From NCBI RefSeq assembly GCF_009769165.1, contig NZ_CP043476.1, positions 3,479,001 through 3,543,000 of the forward strand: a stretch of 64,000 bases of DNA, written 5' to 3'. Below, piece by piece: positions 32,529-42,181 of the stretch. The notes beneath the pieces were generated by a model. It saw only the letters and a program-made list of their open reading frames with translations, was not told the DNA's origin and did no database searches. Origin of the DNA: Xanthomonas hyacinthi. GTDB lineage: Bacteria > Pseudomonadota > Gammaproteobacteria > Xanthomonadales > Xanthomonadaceae. A program made the position numbers and the translations under genes. Each line of letters starts with the position of its first letter. The first letter of the stretch is position 1.

Positions 32529-35147
32529 TCAGAACTTGAAGTTCAGCTGCGCCTGGTAGCCGCGGCCGTTCTTGTACATGCCGATCGGCGCGTACTTGAC
32601 CTCGTTGTACCAGTAGTACGTGGAGTCGAGCAGGTTGGTGGCGCTGACGCTGACGCTCATCCAGTCGTTGATCTCGTACGAGGCGGTCAGGTCGAGCTGC
32701 TTGTACGCGTCGGTGAACACGTTCGAGTCCAGGCGGCCGATCTGGGTGAAGTACTTGGAGCGGTAGCTGTAGTTCACCCGGACCATCCACGGACCGTTTT
32801 CCCAGTACGGGATCACGTTGTAGGTGTTGCGCGACAGGTACGGCAGGTTCAGGCCGTCCTCGGAGCTGGACTCGGCGTAGGTGTAGTTCGCCTGCAGGCC
32901 GAAGCCGTAGCCGAACGCCTGCTGGTAGTTCAGCGACGCGCCCTTGACCTTGGCGCCGGTGGCGTTGACCGGACGGGTCACGCTGTACGGCTGGTTGACG
33001 ATGCCGTTGGTCGGGTCGCTGAGGATCTCGGTGGTCGTGGTGCTGACGATGTAGGAGCTGATGTCGCGATAGAACACCTCGGCCGACAGCATGCTGGACG
33101 GGGCGAAATACCATTCGGCGGCCAGGTCGTAGTTGGTCGACGCGTACGGCTTCAGGTCCGGGTTGCCGCCGCTGGCAGTCAGGTCGCCGCTGGTGCTGTT
33201 GAGCGTGAACGAACCGGCCAGGTCGCTGTAGCGCGGGCGTGCCATCACCTTGGCTGCGGAGAAACGCAGCACCTTGGTGTCGTCCAGGTCGTAGGCGATG
33301 TTGAAGCTGGGCAGCGGCTTCTTGTACTCGTTGCTGACCTGCTGGAAGGTGTAGGTCGTGCCGCCATCGTTGGTCTGGTAGTACTGCGACTTGTCCTTGG
33401 TATCGGCATAGCGCAGGCCGACGTTGCCGCGGAACTTGCCGGCTTCGAAGTTCATCTGCGCGTACAGGTCGCTGGTGATTTCCTTGACGTCGTAGATCTG
33501 GCCGTACTTGGGCGTCAGCGCCGCCTGCGGCAGCGACTTCAGGTACTTGAGCACCGAATTGAGGTTGGCGGTCGGCCAGTTGACCAGGTCGCCGCTGGCG
33601 CCCAGGCCGTCGTACAGGCCGCCGGGTGTGGTGCCGGGGCTGAAGCCGGTGAGCAGCACGTCCTGGTTGGCGAAGATCGCATTGCCGCGCGAGTTCTGGC
33701 CGTTGTCGTGGTTGATGTACTTGTAGCCCACCAGCAGCTTGTTGAACGGACCCCATTGCAGATCGCGTGCCGCATCGAACTGGAAGTACTTTTCCTTGTC
33801 TTCGGTGGTGGTGTACTCGACGCCGCCGGCCTGCTGGCCGGACGCCAGGCCCCAGTTGGACGCGCTGTTGTCGTCGTAGGTGACGCCGGTGTGGCTGCCG
33901 TCGTAGTTGAAGTTGTAGCCGCCGTCCTGCAGCAGGAACTTCATCAGGTACTCGGGATTCTTGCCGCCGGTGGCCTTGGTGGTGCCGGCCTGGGTGGTGA
34001 ACACCCAGTTGTCGCCGGACCAGTCGTGGCGCAGGTTCACGCTCTTGGTGGTGACGGTGCTTTCGCGGTAGTTGGTGTCGAGCTGGGCATAGGGCTGGCC
34101 GGCGGCGCCGTCGGTGACGGTGCCGGAGGTGATGTAGCCGTTCTCGACGTTGGCGCTGGTAACTTTCTGCAGGTCGTTGTTGCACGCCGGGCAGACGTAG
34201 CGCGATTCGCTGAAGTTGTTGTACTTGCCCTTGATGTAGATGCCGGTCAGGTTGAACTCGTTCTGCTCGTTCGGCTTCCACTGCAGCGCGCCCTGCAGGC
34301 CGTTGCGCTCGCGGGTCTGCTGGAAGTAGGCGCTGTTGATGCCGGCCGGGATCTTGGCGGTAGCAACGTTACCACCGTCGCCCGTGACATTGGCGGTGGC
34401 GGGGATGTTGGCGCCGGTACCGTAGCCGAAGAACTCGATGCCGGCGCGCGCGATGTCCTGCTTGTCGTGGGTGGCGGAGATCAACGCGCCGAAGGTCTCG
34501 TCGTCGTTCTTCCAGCTCCACAGCGCCGAGCCGCGCGGGTTGCCTTCTTCCGAGCGGTCGTTGTAGTTGTAGCCGACCGAGCCGCGGATGGTGTTCTTCG
34601 GCAGGTCCAGCGGCGTGCGGGTGTGCACGATCACGGTGCCGCCGATCGAGCCTTCGTCGATGCGCGCTTCCGGGGTCTTGTAGACCTCCATCAGGCCGAT
34701 GATTTCCGGCGACAACAGGGTGTAGTTGAAGGTACGGCCGCTGGTGTCGGACGGGTTGCCGCCCCAGTCGCCCGAGGCGATGGTCTGGCCATTGAGCAGC
34801 ACGCGGTTCAGCGCCGGGTCGGTGCCGTTGATGCTGACCTTCTCGCCTTCGCCGAACTGGCGGTCCACGCTGATGCCCGGCAGGTGCGCCAGCGACTCGG
34901 CGGCATTGGTGTCCGGGAACTTGCCGATGTCCTCGGCGCTGATCGCATCGACGATGGAGTTGGCCGAGCGCTTCACCGCCTGGCTCTTCTCCAGCGAGGC
35001 GCGGTAGCCGGTGACGGTGATGGTGTCCAGTTCCTGGACGTTCTTCGATTCCGCGCTGGAAGCGGGTGCTTCCTGCGCCATTGCATTACCGGACAGGTAC
35101 AGCGCGGCCATGATGCTGATGGCTAACGTGGTGGTGCGGCTATTCAT
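32529..35147 (-). CDS. TonB-dependent receptor for N-glycan import
   Basis: The 872-residue outer-membrane receptor has a signal peptide ending NAMAQE, a TonB box (LDTITVTGY, about residues 41-49), an N-terminal plug (DAISAEDIGKFPDTNAAESLAHLPG) and a beta-barrel ending in the aromatic tail QLNFKF. The IDEGSIGGTVIVHTR plug segment is typical of the large carbohydrate TonB receptors of Xanthomonas. AGAGG lies about 11 bases before the ATG. It heads the nix operon, so it most likely imports N-glycopeptides or freed glycans. A regulatory region of 0.9 kb with a LacI-type palindrome lies upstream. Confidence 0.94.
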   Translation of the reverse strand: MNSRTTTLAISIMAALYLSGNAMAQEAPASSAESKNVQELDTITVTGYRASLEKSQAVKRSANSIVDAISAEDIGKFPDTNAAESLAHLPGISVDRQFGEGEKVSINGTDPALNRVLLNGQTIASGDWGGNPSDTSGRTFNYTLLSPEIIGLMEVYKTPEARIDEGSIGGTVIVHTRTPLDLPKNTIRGSVGYNYNDRSEEGNPRGSALWSWKNDDETFGALISATHDKQDIARAGIEFFGYGTGANIPATANVTGDGGNVATAKIPAGINSAYFQQTRERNGLQGALQWKPNEQNEFNLTGIYIKGKYNNFSESRYVCPACNNDLQKVTSANVENGYITSGTVTDGAAGQPYAQLDTNYRESTVTTKSVNLRHDWSGDNWVFTTQAGTTKATGGKNPEYLMKFLLQDGGYNFNYDGSHTGVTYDDNSASNWGLASGQQAGGVEYTTTEDKEKYFQFDAARDLQWGPFNKLLVGYKYINHDNGQNSRGNAIFANQDVLLTGFSPGTTPGGLYDGLGASGDLVNWPTANLNSVLKYLKSLPQAALTPKYGQIYDVKEITSDLYAQMNFEAGKFRGNVGLRYADTKDKSQYYQTNDGGTTYTFQQVSNEYKKPLPSFNIAYDLDDTKVLRFSAAKVMARPRYSDLAGSFTLNSTSGDLTASGGNPDLKPYASTNYDLAAEWYFAPSSMLSAEVFYRDISSYIVSTTTTEILSDPTNGIVNQPYSVTRPVNATGAKVKGASLNYQQAFGYGFGLQANYTYAESSSEDGLNLPYLSRNTYNVIPYWENGPWMVRVNYSYRSKYFTQIGRLDSNVFTDAYKQLDLTASYEINDWMSVSVSATNLLDSTYYWYNEVKYAPIGMYKNGRGYQAQLNFKF

Positions 35148-35589
35148 TGGCTAAACCTCTGGGTTAGTACATGGGCATGAGGTGCCAACCGATGTTCCGG
35201 CGTGCTGGCCGCTGCCCGGCCTGTGGATGGCGCGACACCTTGCGGTGGCGGCGCGTATCGCGTTTCGGTGCGCGTCGTCCGGTCGTTGACGCGGAAGTGG
35301 CCGGCCGGCGGCACCGAGGGCACCGGTCCTTCCTTGTTTCCTGTTGGGCGACAACTAAGTCCAGCAAAGCAATGCATGTAGCGGATGCCCGATGCGCGGG
35401 CGGGGGAACGACCCCTTCCGTGCACGGCGCGTTTGCAGCCGTTCGCCTGCCGGTGCGGCCGCTGCCGAGGGACCTCCGCGGCGCGTGCCTTGCCAGGGCG
35501 GCGGACCGTGCCGAAGCGCGGTCCGGCATCCCTGAACGTGGCATGTCTTGAAGCTGTAAAACTTGCGATGACGCGAGTCTGGAATAGCG

Positions 35590-35605
35590 TTGACAGCGTT
35601 GTCAA
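35590..35605. promoter_or_regulatory. LacI-type operator 1 (receptor side)
   Basis: TTGACAGCGTTGTCAA is a palindrome with one mismatched pair, with the CG centre typical of LacI-family operators. It is nearly identical to operator 2 at 35961. It lies 443 bases before the receptor start. Confidence 0.7.
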
Positions 35606-35960
35606 TACTTACTTCACGATATTTTGACAATTTTCGGCGTGCATGCGACGGCACGGCACGGCGCTGAACCGCCAAGGCCTCAGGACCCATGCGTAGGTGC
35701 TTGTCCTGGAACGGAAATACATGCGTGGACAGGGCGTGGAATGCGCTTTCGCGGCGACCGCAGCAGCGGGCTGCAGCCTGCGGCCGCTACGGCCCGCAGC
35801 GCAGAATTTGTGCATTGCGGCGAATTCTGCAGGCCACTCGCCCTGGCGGTTTGGCTTGCGTCGGCAATGTCGGTGTCTTGTCGGAATAGGGCGACGAATC
35901 CTTCGCGATCGCTTATTGTGGAAGCAGCGACGGGAGAGCCGCAGTTGGGTGAAATTCATC

Positions 35961-35976
35961 TTGACAACGTTGTCAA
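35961..35976. promoter_or_regulatory. LacI-type operator 2 (glucokinase side)
   Basis: TTGACAACGTTGTCAA is a perfect 16-base palindrome, 69 bases before the glucokinase GTG. Its left half TTGACA can double as a -35 element, so a bound repressor would block the promoter. GlcNAc-responsive LacI regulators of related bacteria use similar sites. Confidence 0.75.
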
Positions 35977-36045
35977 TATGGTCTGAAACTCGATCGATCA
36001 ACAGGCCAATCGGCGTGCGCCCTGTCCGGCGCAACGGGAGAAGAC

Positions 36046-37068
36046 GTGTCCGCAAGCAGTACACCAGTTGCAGCGGCGGGGCCGCACGCCGAGCCTTTCA
36101 TTGCCGCCGATGTCGGCGGCACTCATGTACGTATCGGCCTGGTCTCGCGTGGCGATGCCGGCGGCGACGTGCAGACGGTCACGTTGCTGGACTACCGCAA
36201 GTACCGCTGCGCCGACTATCCGGGCCTGACCGAGATCATCGGCGAGTTCCTGTCCGGCGTGCCCGGCCCGGCGCCCACCCGTGGCGTGATCGCCAGCGCC
36301 GGCTATGCGCTGGAAGACGGCAGGGTGATCACCACCAATCTGCCGTGGAGCCTGTCGCCGCCGGAGATCCGCGAGCGCCTGGGCCTGCAGGCGCTGCACC
36401 TGGTCAACGATTTCGAGGCGGTGGCCTACGCGGCCTCGTCGATGGACGCCAGCGAAGTGCTGCACCTGACCGGCCCGCGCAAGGCGCAGCGCGGACCGGC
36501 GCTGGTGATCGGTCCCGGTACCGGACTCGGTGCGGCGGTGTGGATTCCGACCAACGGCGGCGCGGTGGTGCTGGCCACCGAGGCCGGCCACGCGGCCCTG
36601 CCGGTCGGCAGCGAGCTGGAGATGGCGATCGCGCAGCGGCTGCTGCGCTCGCGCAGCTATGTGCCGGTGGAGCACCTGCTGTCCGGCCCCGGTCTGTTCA
36701 ACCTCTATAAGGTGTTGTGCGAACTGCACGATGCCGCGCCGGTGCATGCCGCGCCCAGCGAGGTCACCGCGGCGGCGCTGGGCGGCCACGATCCGCAGGC
36801 GCACGCGGCGCTGTCGGCGTTCTGCGGCCTGCTCGGCAGCGTGGTCGGCGACATGGCGCTGCTGTACGGCATCCAGAGCGGCATCTACCTGGCCGGCGGC
36901 TTCCTGCCGCAGATCGGCGCGTTCCTGGCCGCCAGCAGCTTCGTCGAGCGCTATTTGAACAAGGGCGCGATGCGGCCGGCACTGGAGCAGATCCCGGTGA
37001 GGCTGGTCGAGCACGGCCAGCTCGGCGTGATCGGCGCGGCGAACTGGTTCCTGCAGCAGCAGCGCTGA
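36046..37068 (+). CDS. glk: glucokinase-family sugar kinase
   Basis: The 340-residue cytosolic kinase belongs to the Glk (group A) family. Motifs are FIAADVGGTHVRIGLV (ATP phosphate loop), HLVNDFEAVAYA, LVIGPGTGLGAAVW and ATEAGHAALP. The GTG start has GGGAG six bases upstream. It phosphorylates glucose in the family. Some Xanthomonas relatives act on GlcNAc, and because an operator identical in kind to that of the nix operon precedes it, a role in using sugars freed by that pathway is likely (inference). Confidence 0.9.
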   Translation: MSASSTPVAAAGPHAEPFIAADVGGTHVRIGLVSRGDAGGDVQTVTLLDYRKYRCADYPGLTEIIGEFLSGVPGPAPTRGVIASAGYALEDGRVITTNLPWSLSPPEIRERLGLQALHLVNDFEAVAYAASSMDASEVLHLTGPRKAQRGPALVIGPGTGLGAAVWIPTNGGAVVLATEAGHAALPVGSELEMAIAQRLLRSRSYVPVEHLLSGPGLFNLYKVLCELHDAAPVHAAPSEVTAAALGGHDPQAHAALSAFCGLLGSVVGDMALLYGIQSGIYLAGGFLPQIGAFLAASSFVERYLNKGAMRPALEQIPVRLVEHGQLGVIGAANWFLQQQR

Positions 37069-37245
37069 GCGACGCCGTCGCGCTTGCGCGTCTGCGTGAA
37101 CAGCGCGCTGTCAACGCGCATCGGGGGCGACGAATCGCTGAGAAAAGTGCTGTTTTGCAGGGGAAATCCGCGATTCGCGCGGTGTCGGCGGCGCCCCCGT
37201 CGCGCGCCTGCGGTCATCGATGTCTACACGATTGCGTGCGCCGGT

Positions 37246-37977
37246 TCACAGGTCGCCGCAGCGCGCCTGCAATGCGGCGATCGCGGCCAGGCCGGCGGTT
37301 TCGGTGCGCAGGATGCGCGGTCCCAGGCGCAGGCCGGCGAAGCCGGCGGCGTGCAGCGTGGCGCGGTCGCGCGGCGACCAGCCGCCTTCCGGGCCGATCG
37401 CGAGCGTCGTTGCGTTGCCACCGATGTCCAGCGTGCGCAGCCGGTGTTCGCCTTGCGGATCGAGGGTGAGCTTCAGCTGCGCGCCGGCCACGGCAGCGGC
37501 GGCGTCGGCCAGCGCCAGCGGTGCGGCCAGGCGCGGCACGTGCGCGCGGCCGGACTGTTCGCAGGCCGCGACGACGACGCTGCGCCAGTGCGCCACGCGC
37601 TTGTCGGTGCGCGCCGCATCCAGCTTCACCTCGGTGCGCTCGGCCCACACCGGCACGATCGCGGCCACGCCCAGTTCGGTCGCCTTCTGCAGGATCAGGT
37701 CCATCTTCTCGCCGCGCGCCACGCCCTGCAGCAGGGTGATCACCAGCGGCGATTCGTTGTGCGCCGGCCGCACCGCGCCGATCCGCGCGCTGGCACCGCG
37801 CTTGCCGGCCTGCAGCAGTTCGGCGTCGTAGTCGCAGCCGTCGCCGTTGAACAGCACGCAGCGGTCGCCCTCGCGCAGTCGCAGCACGCGCAGCAGGTGC
37901 CCGGCGACGTCCGCGGGCAACACCACGTCGTCGCCGGCGCGCAGCGGCAGATCGACATGGCAGCGGGTCAGGCGCAT
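37246..37977 (-). CDS. rsmE: 16S rRNA (uracil1498-N3)-methyltransferase
   Basis: The 243-residue SPOUT methyltransferase methylates U1498 of 16S rRNA. Evidence is the N-terminal PUA-like region (HLLRVLRLREGD), QGVARGEKMDLILQKATELGV, SVVVAACEQSGR, the SAM-binding AIGPEGGWSPRD and the LGPRILRTETA knot segment. The ATG at 37977 overlaps the last ten bases of bioA, so the two are probably co-transcribed. It converges on glk. Confidence 0.96.
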   Translation of the reverse strand: MRLTRCHVDLPLRAGDDVVLPADVAGHLLRVLRLREGDRCVLFNGDGCDYDAELLQAGKRGASARIGAVRPAHNESPLVITLLQGVARGEKMDLILQKATELGVAAIVPVWAERTEVKLDAARTDKRVAHWRSVVVAACEQSGRAHVPRLAAPLALADAAAAVAGAQLKLTLDPQGEHRLRTLDIGGNATTLAIGPEGGWSPRDRATLHAAGFAGLRLGPRILRTETAGLAAIAALQARCGDL

Positions 37978-39359
37978 GCCACCGCCTCGTCGATCGCGGC
38001 CAGGGTGGTCTCGGCGAGCAGAGCCAGCTGCGCATCGTCCACGCAGTACGGCGGCATCCAGTACAGCACGTCGCCCAGCGGGCGCAGCACCACGCCACGC
38101 CGCAGCGCGGCGCGGTACGCGCACAGGCCGACCCGCGCGCTGGCTGCAAACGGGGTGCGCTTGTCGCCATTGCGGGTCAGTTCGAACGCGACCACCATCC
38201 CGGCCTGGCGCACGTCGGCCACGTGCGGGTGGTCGTTGAACGGCGCCGACAGCGCGCGCATGGTTTCGGCGGTGCCGCGGTTGCGCGCGATCACGTCGTC
38301 CTGCCGGAAGATCCGCAGGCAGGCCAGCGCAGCGGCGCAGGCCAGCGGATTGCCGGTGTAGCTGTGCGAATGCAGGAAGGCGCGCTCGCGGCTGTCGTCG
38401 AGGAAGGCGTCATACAGGTGTTGCGTGGCCAGCACCGCCGACAGCGGCAGGAAGCCGCCGGTCAGGCCCTTGGACAGGCATAGCAGGTCCGGCATCACCC
38501 CGGCCTGCTCGCAGGCGAACAAGGTGCCGGTGCGGCCAAAGCCGGTGGCGATCTCGTCGGCGATCAGGAACGCGCCGTTAGCGTCGCACAGTTCGCGTGC
38601 GCGGCGCAGGTAGGCCGGATCGTGCATGCGCATGCCGCCGGCGCATTGCAGGCGCGGCTCCAGGATCACCGCGCAGATCTCGCCGGGATGGCGGTCGAAC
38701 AGGTCGGCCAGCGCATCGGCGGCGGCATCGGCGCGCTGCCGCGCGCTCTGCCCCGGTGCGGCCAGGTAGGCGTCGGGCGAGGGCGCGAACAGCGCTTCGC
38801 ACAGCAGCGGCGCGTACACCCGCCGATACAGCGGGATGTCGCCGACCGCCAGCGCGCCGATGGTCTCGCCGTGGTAGCCGTTCTCCAGCGCCACGAAGCG
38901 GGTGCGGCGGGTCTCGCCGCGGTTGTGGAAATAGTGGAACGCCATCTTCAGCGCCACTTCGACCCCGGCCGAGCCGTTGTCGGCATAGAACACCTTGGCC
39001 AGCGGCGCGCGCCCGTCCTGGCGCGGCGCCAGCGCCAGCAGCTGCTCGGCCAACTCCACCGCCGGGGCGTGGCTGAAGCCGGCCAGCATCACCTGCTCCA
39101 GCTCGGTGGCCTGCGCGGCGATGGCCGCGGCGATGCGCGGCTCGCTGTGGCCGAACAGATTGGTCCACCAGCTGCTCACCGCATCCAGGTAGCGGTTGCC
39201 CTCGTGATCGATCAGCCAGGCGCCTTCGCCGCGGGCGATCGGCAGCAGCGGCAGGGTGTCCGGATGCTCGCGCATCTGCGTGCACGGGTGCCACAACACG
39301 GCCAGGTCGCGTTGCCGCCAGGCGGCGGCAGTCTGTGATGCGGTCAGGTCTGTTAGCAT
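37968..39359 (-). CDS. bioA: adenosylmethionine-8-amino-7-oxononanoate aminotransferase
   Basis: The 463-residue PLP enzyme makes 7,8-diaminopelargonate in biotin synthesis, using SAM as amino donor. It shows LWHPCTQM, WWTNLFGHS, NGYHGETIGA, ADEIATGFGRTG and the PLP lysine Lys297 in CLSKGLTGG. Family length is 420-460, so it is complete. It is divergent from nudE with 74 bases between, and overlaps rsmE at its end. Confidence 0.97.
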   Translation of the reverse strand: MLTDLTASQTAAAWRQRDLAVLWHPCTQMREHPDTLPLLPIARGEGAWLIDHEGNRYLDAVSSWWTNLFGHSEPRIAAAIAAQATELEQVMLAGFSHAPAVELAEQLLALAPRQDGRAPLAKVFYADNGSAGVEVALKMAFHYFHNRGETRRTRFVALENGYHGETIGALAVGDIPLYRRVYAPLLCEALFAPSPDAYLAAPGQSARQRADAAADALADLFDRHPGEICAVILEPRLQCAGGMRMHDPAYLRRARELCDANGAFLIADEIATGFGRTGTLFACEQAGVMPDLLCLSKGLTGGFLPLSAVLATQHLYDAFLDDSRERAFLHSHSYTGNPLACAAALACLRIFRQDDVIARNRGTAETMRALSAPFNDHPHVADVRQAGMVVAFELTRNGDKRTPFAASARVGLCAYRAALRRGVVLRPLGDVLYWMPPYCVDDAQLALLAETTLAAIDEAVACA

Positions 39360-39433
39360 TTCGCGCTCATGAACAGGTTCTTCGCTCCGTGCATTCTATC
39401 GGCCGACGCCGCAACGCGCCGCGGGGTGCCGGC

Positions 39434-39988
39434 GTGAGCCGTCCGTTGCCGATCATCCACGCCTTGCGCGAGCGCGGCGAGTCGGCCATGGAGCGCAAGG
39501 TCGAGGAGCTGGACCTGGAGTTCAGCAACGGCGAACGGCGCGTGTACCACCGGCTCAAGTCCCCCGGCCACGGCGCGGTGGTGGTGGTGCCGATGCTGGA
39601 CGCGCAGACCGTGCTGCTGGTGCGCGAGTACGCCGCCGGCGTGCACCGCTACGAGCTGGGCCTGGTCAAGGGCCGGATCGACGCGGGCGAGACGCCGCTG
39701 CAGGCGGCCGACCGCGAACTCAAGGAAGAGGCCGGCTACGGCGCGCGGCAGCTGCAGGTGCTGCGCGCGATGACCCTGGCGCCCACCTATATGAGCCACC
39801 AGTCGTGGCTGGTGCTGGCGCAAGACCTCTATCCCGAAAAACTGGCCGGCGACGAGCCGGAGGAACTGGAAGTGGTGCCCTGGAAACTGGCTGAACTGGA
39901 TCAATTGATGTTGCGTGAGGATTTTTCAGAAGGGCGTTCGCTGGCGGCGCTGTTCATCGCCCGCGAGTGGCTGGGTCGTGCCGGATGA
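39434..39988 (+). CDS. nudE: ADP-sugar/NADH Nudix hydrolase NudE
   Basis: The 184-residue protein holds the Nudix box GxxxxxEx7REUxEExGU as GRIDAGETPLQAADRELKEEAG. It matches NudE over its length, including LDLEFSNGERRVYHR near the start and AQDLYPEKLAGDEPEEL after the box. It hydrolyses ADP-ribose, NADH and Ap3A in the family. The GTG at 39434 is chosen to keep the LPIIHALRE N-terminus seen in NudE; the ATG at 39488 would cut it. It overlaps cysQ by four bases (ATGA), so they form an operon. Confidence 0.93.
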   Translation: MSRPLPIIHALRERGESAMERKVEELDLEFSNGERRVYHRLKSPGHGAVVVVPMLDAQTVLLVREYAAGVHRYELGLVKGRIDAGETPLQAADRELKEEAGYGARQLQVLRAMTLAPTYMSHQSWLVLAQDLYPEKLAGDEPEELEVVPWKLAELDQLMLREDFSEGRSLAALFIAREWLGRAG

Positions 39989-40785
39989 TCCGCATCACCG
40001 CAGACCTGCGCGAAACCGTCATCGCCATCGCCATCGACGCCGCCGCGGCGATCATGGCGGTCTACGCCACCGGCTTCGAGGTCGAGCACAAGGCCGACGC
40101 CAGCCCGCTGACCCAGGCCGACCTGGCCGCGCACCGGATCATCGTCGAGGGCCTGGAGCGGCTGACCCCGGACCTGCCGGTGCTGTCCGAGGAGGCGGCG
40201 CAGATCCCGTGGGACGTGCGCGAGCACTGGACCAGCTACTGGCTGGTGGACCCGCTCGACGGCACCCGCGAGTTCGTCAAGCGCAACGGCGAGTTCAGCG
40301 TCAATATCGCGCTGATCCACCAGGGCGCGCCGGTGTTCGGCGTGGTCCAGGCGCCGGTCGATGGCCGCCTCTGGCACGCGGTGCGCGGCGAACAGGCGTA
40401 CCGCCGCGACGGTTTCCGCGACACCGCGCTGAACACGCGCAGGCCGGCCAGCGCGCCGCTGCGGGTGGCGGCCAGCCGCTCGCACCGCGATCCGCGCACC
40501 GACGCGCTGCTGCTGCGCATGGGCGAGACCGAGGTGGTCGCACAGGGCTCGTCGCTGAAGTTCTGCCGCATCGCCGACGGCGAGCTGGACGTGTACCCGC
40601 GCTTCGGCCCGACCTCCGAATGGGATACCGCGGCCGGCCAGTGCGTGCTGCAGGCCGCCGGCGGCACGCTGCTCGCCGCCGCTACCGGCAAGCCGTTCCG
40701 CTACAACCGGCGCGCATCGCTGCTCAACGGCGATTTCATCGCGCTGGGCGACCCGGCGCTGCCGTGGCGGACCTGGCTGGGCTGA
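39985..40785 (+). CDS. cysQ: 3'(2'),5'-bisphosphate nucleotidase CysQ
   Basis: The 266-residue enzyme removes the 3' phosphate from PAP and PAPS, clearing a toxic product of sulfate assimilation. The inositol-monophosphatase fold is marked by ADLAAHRIIVEGL, VLSEEAA, the metal site WLVDPLDGTREFVKRNGEF and EWDTAAGQCVL. Its ATG overlaps the stop of nudE, which indicates translational coupling. The gene ends about 230 bases before mazG, and the gap holds a 9-bp GC hairpin (40822-40845). Confidence 0.95.
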   Translation: MIRITADLRETVIAIAIDAAAAIMAVYATGFEVEHKADASPLTQADLAAHRIIVEGLERLTPDLPVLSEEAAQIPWDVREHWTSYWLVDPLDGTREFVKRNGEFSVNIALIHQGAPVFGVVQAPVDGRLWHAVRGEQAYRRDGFRDTALNTRRPASAPLRVAASRSHRDPRTDALLLRMGETEVVAQGSSLKFCRIADGELDVYPRFGPTSEWDTAAGQCVLQAAGGTLLAAATGKPFRYNRRASLLNGDFIALGDPALPWRTWLG

Positions 40786-41016
40786 GCGGACGCCGCCGCC
40801 GGCATCGGCGGAGGTCTGCAAGGCGGCGTCGCGGCTGACGCCGCCGCAATGCGCGCCCTCGGCCGCCAGGCGCGATGACGGCGTTGCCGCCATGCGCCGC
40901 AGGCCGTTCGCATGCGCCGCGTCGCCGCTCGCCATGCCGCCGGCCGCTCATCGTGCGCGCAGCTCTGCCAAACTAACCGGCAGGCGGCGCCGTTGCCGTC
41001 GCATCGGAACCCGCAC

Positions 41017-41838
41017 GTGACCGCAGCCCGCGACGACCTTCCCGCCCTGCTCGAGATCATGGCGCGCCTGCGCGATCGCGAGCACGGCTGCCCCTGGGAC
41101 CTGGAGCAGGATTTCGCCAGCATCGCCGCGTACACCATCGAAGAGGCGTACGAGGTGGCCGACGCGATCGACCGCAACGACCTGGGCGAACTGAAGGACG
41201 AGCTCGGCGACCTGCTGCTGCAGGTGGTGTTCCATGCGCAGATGGCGCGCGAGCAGGGCGCCTTCGGCTTCGACGACGTGGTCGCGGCGATCTGCGACAA
41301 GATGCGGCGCCGGCATCCGCACGTGTTCGGCGACAGCCAGGTCGCCGACGCCGGGCAGCAGACCCTGAACTGGGAACAGATCAAGCGCAGCGAGCGCGCC
41401 GCGGCCGGCAAGACCGACCGTTCGGCGCTGGCCGGGATCGCGCGCGGCCTGCCGGAATGGCAGCGCGCGGTGAAGCTGCAGGCGCGCGCGGCGCGGGTCG
41501 GCTTCGACTGGCCGCAGCCGGCACCGGTGCTGGACAAGCTGCAGGAGGAACTGGAGGAGGTGCGTGCGGAGTTCGCGCGCGGCGCGGTGCAGGACAACCA
41601 GGCGCGGCTGCAGGACGAGATCGGCGACCTGCTGTTCGTCTGCGCCAACCTCGCGCGCCACGCCCAGGTCGATGTCGGTGCCGCGCTGCGCCATGCCAAC
41701 CACAAGTTCGAACGCCGCTTCCGCGCGATGGAGCAGCTGGCACAGCGCGACGGCGGCGCGCTGGACGGCTTGTCGCTGCAGCAGCAGGAAGCCTACTGGC
41801 AGCGCGCCAAGCGCCAGGAACGCGACGCGGCGCAGTGA
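41017..41838 (+). CDS. mazG: nucleoside triphosphate pyrophosphohydrolase MazG
   Basis: The 273-residue protein has two tandem MazG domains. The first shows [27 protein letters not shown] with [12 protein letters not shown], the second ELEEVRAEF with [17 protein letters not shown]. Each carries the EExxE...ExxD metal site. It converts NTPs, including ppGpp-related or aberrant ones, to NMPs. The GTG start at 41017 gives the usual length (E. coli 263). It overlaps the next gene by four bases (GTGA). Confidence 0.95.
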   Translation: MTAARDDLPALLEIMARLRDREHGCPWDLEQDFASIAAYTIEEAYEVADAIDRNDLGELKDELGDLLLQVVFHAQMAREQGAFGFDDVVAAICDKMRRRHPHVFGDSQVADAGQQTLNWEQIKRSERAAAGKTDRSALAGIARGLPEWQRAVKLQARAARVGFDWPQPAPVLDKLQEELEEVRAEFARGAVQDNQARLQDEIGDLLFVCANLARHAQVDVGAALRHANHKFERRFRAMEQLAQRDGGALDGLSLQQQEAYWQRAKRQERDAAQ

Positions 41839-42158
41839 AGACGCTGCTGCTGTTCGCGCTGACCGCGCTGGCCGAGATCGTCGGCTGCTACCTGCCGTAC
41901 CTGTGGCTGCGCGAGCAGCGCAGCGCGTGGCTGTTGCTGCCGGCGGCGGCCAGCCTGGCCGCCTTCGTGTGGTTGCTGAGTCTGCATCCGGAGGCCAGCG
42001 GCCGCGTCTACGCCGCGTACGGCGGCGTCTACATCGCGGTGGCGCTGCTGTGGCTGTGGGCGCTGCAATCGATCCGACCCACGCGCTGGGACCTGCTCGG
42101 CGCCGGCCTGTGCCTGCTCGGCATGGCGGTGATCATGTTCGCGCCGCGGCAGGCCTGA
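41835..42158 (+). CDS. YnfA/UPF0060 family small membrane protein
   Basis: This 107-residue inner-membrane protein has four transmembrane helices and the family signature [14 protein letters not shown] near the start and [17 protein letters not shown] later, ending [10 protein letters not shown]. YnfA proteins resemble small multidrug-resistance exporters; the substrate is unknown. The GTG start overlaps the mazG stop, so expression is coupled to it. Confidence 0.92.
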   Translation: MKTLLLFALTALAEIVGCYLPYLWLREQRSAWLLLPAAASLAAFVWLLSLHPEASGRVYAAYGGVYIAVALLWLWALQSIRPTRWDLLGAGLCLLGMAVIMFAPRQA

Positions 42159-42181
42159 GCGGCGGGCTGTGGGCAGCGCCG

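Larger units (their letters stand above)
35148..36045. other. long divergent regulatory region, no gene seen
   Basis: This 898-base gap separates the receptor start from the glucokinase start. Both ends hold a TTGACA-N4-TGTCAA palindrome (35590-35605 and 35961-35976), leaving a 440-base leader before the receptor. An extra half-site TTGACA occurs at 35625-35630. Frames in the gap lack coding character. Such a long leader is unusual and may hold the receptor promoter far upstream or a small RNA. Confidence 0.6.

Noticed and set aside
35697..36710. A 337-residue frame through the regulatory region into glk
   Set aside because: Out of frame with glk, arginine-rich and crossing both the operator and the glk start.
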